Positions 61,280 to 64,000 of a DNA stretch of 64,000 nt are shown here, piece after piece. Within the stretch, counting starts at the first letter, position 1; each line of letters begins with the position of its first letter. Source of the stretch: JAKACA01 sp052143575. GTDB taxonomy: Bacteria; Actinomycetota; Acidimicrobiia; Acidimicrobiales; Bog-793. The DNA lies in contig JBKQSP010000084.1 of NCBI GenBank assembly GCA_052143575.1, positions 1 through 64,000 on the forward strand. The letters run 5' to 3'. Both the position numbers and the translations under genes were made by a program. The notes under the pieces were generated by a model. That model had not been told where the DNA came from. It did no database searches and saw only the letters and a program-made list of their open reading frames with translations.

Positions 61280-61870
61280 ATGGGTAGGGTGCTGACAGCT
61301 CAGGTCGAGCAAGTGCATTCCCCGTCGCGGAACACGGGAGATCGGGGGTCTCAGGTGCCGCCTCCTGAAGGCAGCGGCGTGGCGGCCCCATGGCCGCCCG
61401 AACAGGGAGAGGGCTTTCCACCGCAAGCGCCCGTCCCGCCGGCAAACCCGGAACCGCCCCCCTACCCCTCGCCTACCGAGGCGACCGCCGAGCCCGCTCC
61501 CACCGAGCACGCCACCGCCGAGCACGCCACCGCCGAGCAGGCCACCAAGGCCCACCCGACGATCGAGGCCGCTGCTCGCGTCGACGCCGTCGTGCCGACG
61601 ACACGAGCCAGCCGGGCCTGGATGCGAATCGTCCCGTCCCTCATCCTGCTCGCCATCATGCTGGTGTTCGTCTTCCAGAACCTCCGCAGCACGAAGGTGA
61701 CGTTCATGACCGCCTCCGGGAGGTTTCCGCTCGCCGTCGCCCTGCTGGCCGCCGCCGCCCTCGGCGCTCTCTCGGTTCTCGCCATCGGATCGGTCCGCAT
61801 CGTCCAGCTGCGGAAGGTGATCCGCCGTCACCGTCAGGCAGACGTCAGCCAGACCGCGGGCGACACCTGA
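61280..61870 (+). CDS. LapA-domain (DUF1049) membrane protein
   Basis: A protein of about 196 residues. The C-terminal 90 residues match DUF1049/LapA: IVPSLILLAIMLVFVFQNLR, then VTFMTASGRFPLAVALLAAA, then GSVRIVQLRKVIRR, giving two membrane helices around a short loop. The N-terminal half is a Pro/Ala/Glu-rich cytoplasmic stretch with a short 15-base repeat (EHATAEHATAEQATK). The start is uncertain: ATG 61280 or GTG 61355. LapA relatives assist lipopolysaccharide assembly in Gram-negatives; in actinobacteria the role is unknown. Confidence 0.75.
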   Translation: MGRVLTAQVEQVHSPSRNTGDRGSQVPPPEGSGVAAPWPPEQGEGFPPQAPVPPANPEPPPYPSPTEATAEPAPTEHATAEHATAEQATKAHPTIEAAARVDAVVPTTRASRAWMRIVPSLILLAIMLVFVFQNLRSTKVTFMTASGRFPLAVALLAAAALGALSVLAIGSVRIVQLRKVIRRHRQADVSQTAGDT

Positions 61871-61892
61871 GCCGAGGAGTGTCGGGCCTCCC

Positions 61893-63590
61893 TCAGCTGA
61901 GGCGCCCCCTCACCCACTCCACGAGTTCGTCCGGCGGCACGATCTCGCGTCCGCCCTCGCCGTCGGCGCGCAGGGTGGCCTCGACGCCGCCGGCGGCCAG
62001 CGAGCGCTTCGAGACGGTCAGGCGCACCGGGCAACCGATGAGCTCTGCGTCGGTGAACTGCACCCCCGGGCGCTCGCCGCGATCGTCCAGCAGGACGTCG
62101 AGACCGGCGTCCTCCAGTTGCTGCGCAACCGACTCGGCCGCAGCGAGGACGTCGTCGCCGAGGGCGCAGACGTGCACGGCGAAAGGGGCGACCGATACCG
62201 GCCAGACGAGACCGCGCTCGTCGTGGTGCTCCTCGGCGATGCAGGCAAGGAGGCGCCCGATGCCGATCCCGTAGGAGCCCATGACGATGGGACGTTCCGT
62301 GCCGTCCTCGGCGAGATAGTTGGCGCCGAGAGCCAGCGAGTATCGGGTGCCGAGCTTGAAGATGTTCCCCATCTCGACGCCGCGAGCGGTCCGCAGCGGT
62401 GCGCCGCAGACCACGCATGGCTGCCCGTCGACCACGGCAGTGAGATCGGCCACGATGTCCGGCTCGTAGTCGCGGCCGACGTTCACGTTGAGGAGGTGCC
62501 AGCCAACCTCGTTGGCGCCGGCCACGAGATTGCAGGACTCGGCCACGATGGCGTCCACGACGACCACGGCTCGATCCCCCACGCCGATGGGCGAGGCGTA
62601 TCCCGCCACGCAACCGATCTTCTCGATCTCCTCCGCCGTCATGGGCCGCAGCTCAGCCGAACCGACGGCGCTCGCCAGCTTCGCTTCGTTCAGCTGCATG
62701 TCCCCGCGCACGACGGCCACCACGAAACGACCGTCAGAGGTCGCCACGAACACGACCTTGGCGGTCTGCTCCGCCCGCACGCCGAGCACCTGGCACAGCC
62801 GCTCGATCGTCGTCGTATCCGGTGTCGCGATCCGTTCGGTCTCGAGCAGCGGCTCGCCCGGGAAGGCGACCGTGGCGGCCGTCGCCACCTGCCGGTTCTG
62901 GGCATAGCCGCACGAGTCGCACAGGACGATGGTGTCCTCACCGACCGGGTTCAGGTACATGAACTCCTCAGCCTCCGACCCGCCCATGAGCCCGACGTCG
63001 GCTGCAACCGGCAGCACCGGCAGTGCGCACCGCTCGAAGATCCGCACGTAGGCCTCGTGCAGCCGCTCGTACTGGGCATCGAGCCCGGCCTCGTCCCGGT
63101 CGAGGGTGTAGGCATCCTTCATCGTGAACTCGCGAGCCCTGATGAGGCCCGCCCGCGGGCGGGGGTCATCTCGAAACTTGAGCTGGATGTGGTACACGAG
63201 CTTCGGCAGTTGCCGCCACGACTGGATCTCGCTGGCGGCAAGTGACGCCACGACCTCCTCGTGCGTCATGGCGAGCACGAGCGGCCGGTCCCGCCGATCG
63301 CTGAAGCGAGCCATCTCGGGGCCGATGGCGTCGTAGCGGCCCGACTTCTTCCAGAGCTCACCCGGGTGGACGAGCGGCATCGACAGCTCGACGCCGCCGG
63401 CGGCATCCATCTCCTCGCGAAGGATCTGCTCGATCCGCCGCATGACGCGCCAGGCAAGCGGCAAGTAGGAGTAGATGCCCTGGCCCAGCTGGCGTATATA
63501 GGAGCCCCGCAAGAGCAGCTGATATCCCGGGGTGTCGGCGCCGGCGGGCGCCTCGCGCAGTGTGACTCCGAAGAGCCTCGACATCCTCAT
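61893..63590 (-). CDS. proS: Prolyl-tRNA synthetase (bacterial type)
   Basis: A 565-residue class II synthetase that charges tRNA-Pro. Motif 1 is near IYSYLPLAWRVMRRIEQILR, motif 2 is FRDDPRPRAGLIRAREFTMK, and motif 3 is MGSYGIGIGRLLACIAEEHHD. A YbaK-like editing insertion lies between motifs 2 and 3 (about 225-385; for example LASAVGSAELRPMTAEEIEK), so this is the editing bacterial form. The C-terminal anticodon-binding domain ends in ELVEWVRGRLS. ATG 63590 is followed two codons later by a second possible ATG (MSRLFGVTL). It is convergent with the LapA-domain gene. Confidence 0.96.
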   Translation of the reverse strand: MRMSRLFGVTLREAPAGADTPGYQLLLRGSYIRQLGQGIYSYLPLAWRVMRRIEQILREEMDAAGGVELSMPLVHPGELWKKSGRYDAIGPEMARFSDRRDRPLVLAMTHEEVVASLAASEIQSWRQLPKLVYHIQLKFRDDPRPRAGLIRAREFTMKDAYTLDRDEAGLDAQYERLHEAYVRIFERCALPVLPVAADVGLMGGSEAEEFMYLNPVGEDTIVLCDSCGYAQNRQVATAATVAFPGEPLLETERIATPDTTTIERLCQVLGVRAEQTAKVVFVATSDGRFVVAVVRGDMQLNEAKLASAVGSAELRPMTAEEIEKIGCVAGYASPIGVGDRAVVVVDAIVAESCNLVAGANEVGWHLLNVNVGRDYEPDIVADLTAVVDGQPCVVCGAPLRTARGVEMGNIFKLGTRYSLALGANYLAEDGTERPIVMGSYGIGIGRLLACIAEEHHDERGLVWPVSVAPFAVHVCALGDDVLAAAESVAQQLEDAGLDVLLDDRGERPGVQFTDAELIGCPVRLTVSKRSLAAGGVEATLRADGEGGREIVPPDELVEWVRGRLS

Positions 63591-63708
63591 CTGTCCAGGC
63601 TAAGGGCTCCGCAGGGCGCCGACCCGCAGGACGCGTGAGCAGGCGCCAGCACGACCCCTACGATGGCGAGCACAGGCCCGGGGCACATCCGGAGCGATGG
63701 AGGATCTT

Positions 63709-64000
63709 ATGAGCGACGAGACACAGATCTCCTACCTCGCCCTCAACGTGGGCACCCCGGTGCTGACCGTCACCGGTCAGATGATCGGCACGGTCGGACA
63801 CGTGCTGCAGGTCCCCGAGCTGGACCTGTTCGACGGTATCGTCGTGCACACGGATGCAGGCTTGCGTTTCGTCGCTCGCGACCAGATCACCCTGATCACG
63901 ACGACAGCCGTGCATTGCTCGCTCACCGACGAGGAGGCGGCCAACCTGCCGGCTCCCGAGGGCACCGCCGTCTACCACGTCAATGCCCTGCAGGACGTCG
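63709..64000 (+). CDS. PRC-barrel-like small conserved protein (cut by window edge)
   Basis: The frame is open from ATG 63709 to the right edge, giving 97 residues without a stop. GGAGGATCTT lies directly before the ATG. LALNVGTPVLTVTGQMIGTV, VLQVPELDLFDGIVVHTD and RFVARDQITLITTTAVHC resemble a PRC-barrel beta fold of the kind used in ribosome maturation and stress proteins. It is divergent from proS. The function and true length are unknown. Confidence 0.65.
   Translation, partial: MSDETQISYLALNVGTPVLTVTGQMIGTVGHVLQVPELDLFDGIVVHTDAGLRFVARDQITLITTTAVHCSLTDEEAANLPAPEGTAVYHVNALQDV

Overview
This window is a high-GC chromosomal stretch from an actinobacterium. The evidence is the strongly GC-biased third codon positions, frequent GTG and TTG starts, a DUF222/13E12-type HNH protein, a mycothiol-transferase-like DinB protein, an F420-type LLM oxidoreductase, a DUF2510 protein, two wax-ester/diacylglycerol acyltransferases and LexA boxes of the CGAAC-N4-GTTCG type. 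A deep-branching group such as Acidimicrobiia or Thermoleophilia fits better than a classical mycobacterium or streptomycete, but that is inference. There is no rRNA, CRISPR array, insertion sequence, integrase or phage gene, and no tRNA was recognised. Coding density is high, and many genes overlap by 4 bases (ATGA or GTGA).

0-9 kb: the end of a gluconate-dehydrogenase small subunit and its GMC flavoprotein with a Cys cluster; a PAS-GGDEF-EAL protein; then a leftward operon of a MarR regulator, a fused hydratase (ChsH2-like plus ChsH1-like) and an Ltp2-like aldolase, with an 18-base palindrome upstream as probable operator; then a 13E12-type HNH protein. 9-13 kb: an FGGY kinase coupled to a sphingosine-phosphate-lyase-like PLP enzyme, divergent from a Fur-family gene apparently broken by two frameshifts. 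13-20 kb: a secreted repeat protein, TypA, a membrane diguanylate cyclase, two hypothetical genes, a MarR regulator with a tandem-repeat tail and a secreted CAP-like protein. 20-25 kb: a probably leaderless MarR gene followed by an asymmetric heterodimeric ABC exporter.

25-32 kb: unlinked small metabolic genes (SGNH lipoprotein, zinc ribbon, MenB/BadI-like crotonase, LLM enzyme, DinB protein, Rieske oxygenase, TMEM175 channel, GNAT). 32-45 kb: the most interesting region. Two oligopeptide-type ABC importers face away from each other around an enoyl-CoA hydratase and a histidine/phenylalanine ammonia-lyase homologue that lacks the Ala-Ser-Gly that forms the MIO cofactor. Only one side encodes ATPases, fused in one protein, so both permease sets may share it. 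The rightward side ends with a cysteine dioxygenase-rhodanese fusion. A MIO-independent lyase beside importers and a sulfur-oxidising enzyme suggests uptake and breakdown of an unusual amino-acid-like, possibly sulfur-containing, compound; ergothioneine or a relative is a testable guess.

45-64 kb: an AlkB-like gene with a near-consensus SOS box, an amino-acid permease, a glycosyltransferase, a GNAT with a fused short tail motif, a thioesterase-like protein, a nucleotidyltransferase, a diiron protein, a wax-ester synthase pair, DNA polymerase IV with a perfect SOS box, a glyoxalase-fold protein, an APH-like kinase, a P-loop kinase, a KimA-like potassium transporter, a LapA-domain protein, prolyl-tRNA synthetase and the start of a small conserved protein.
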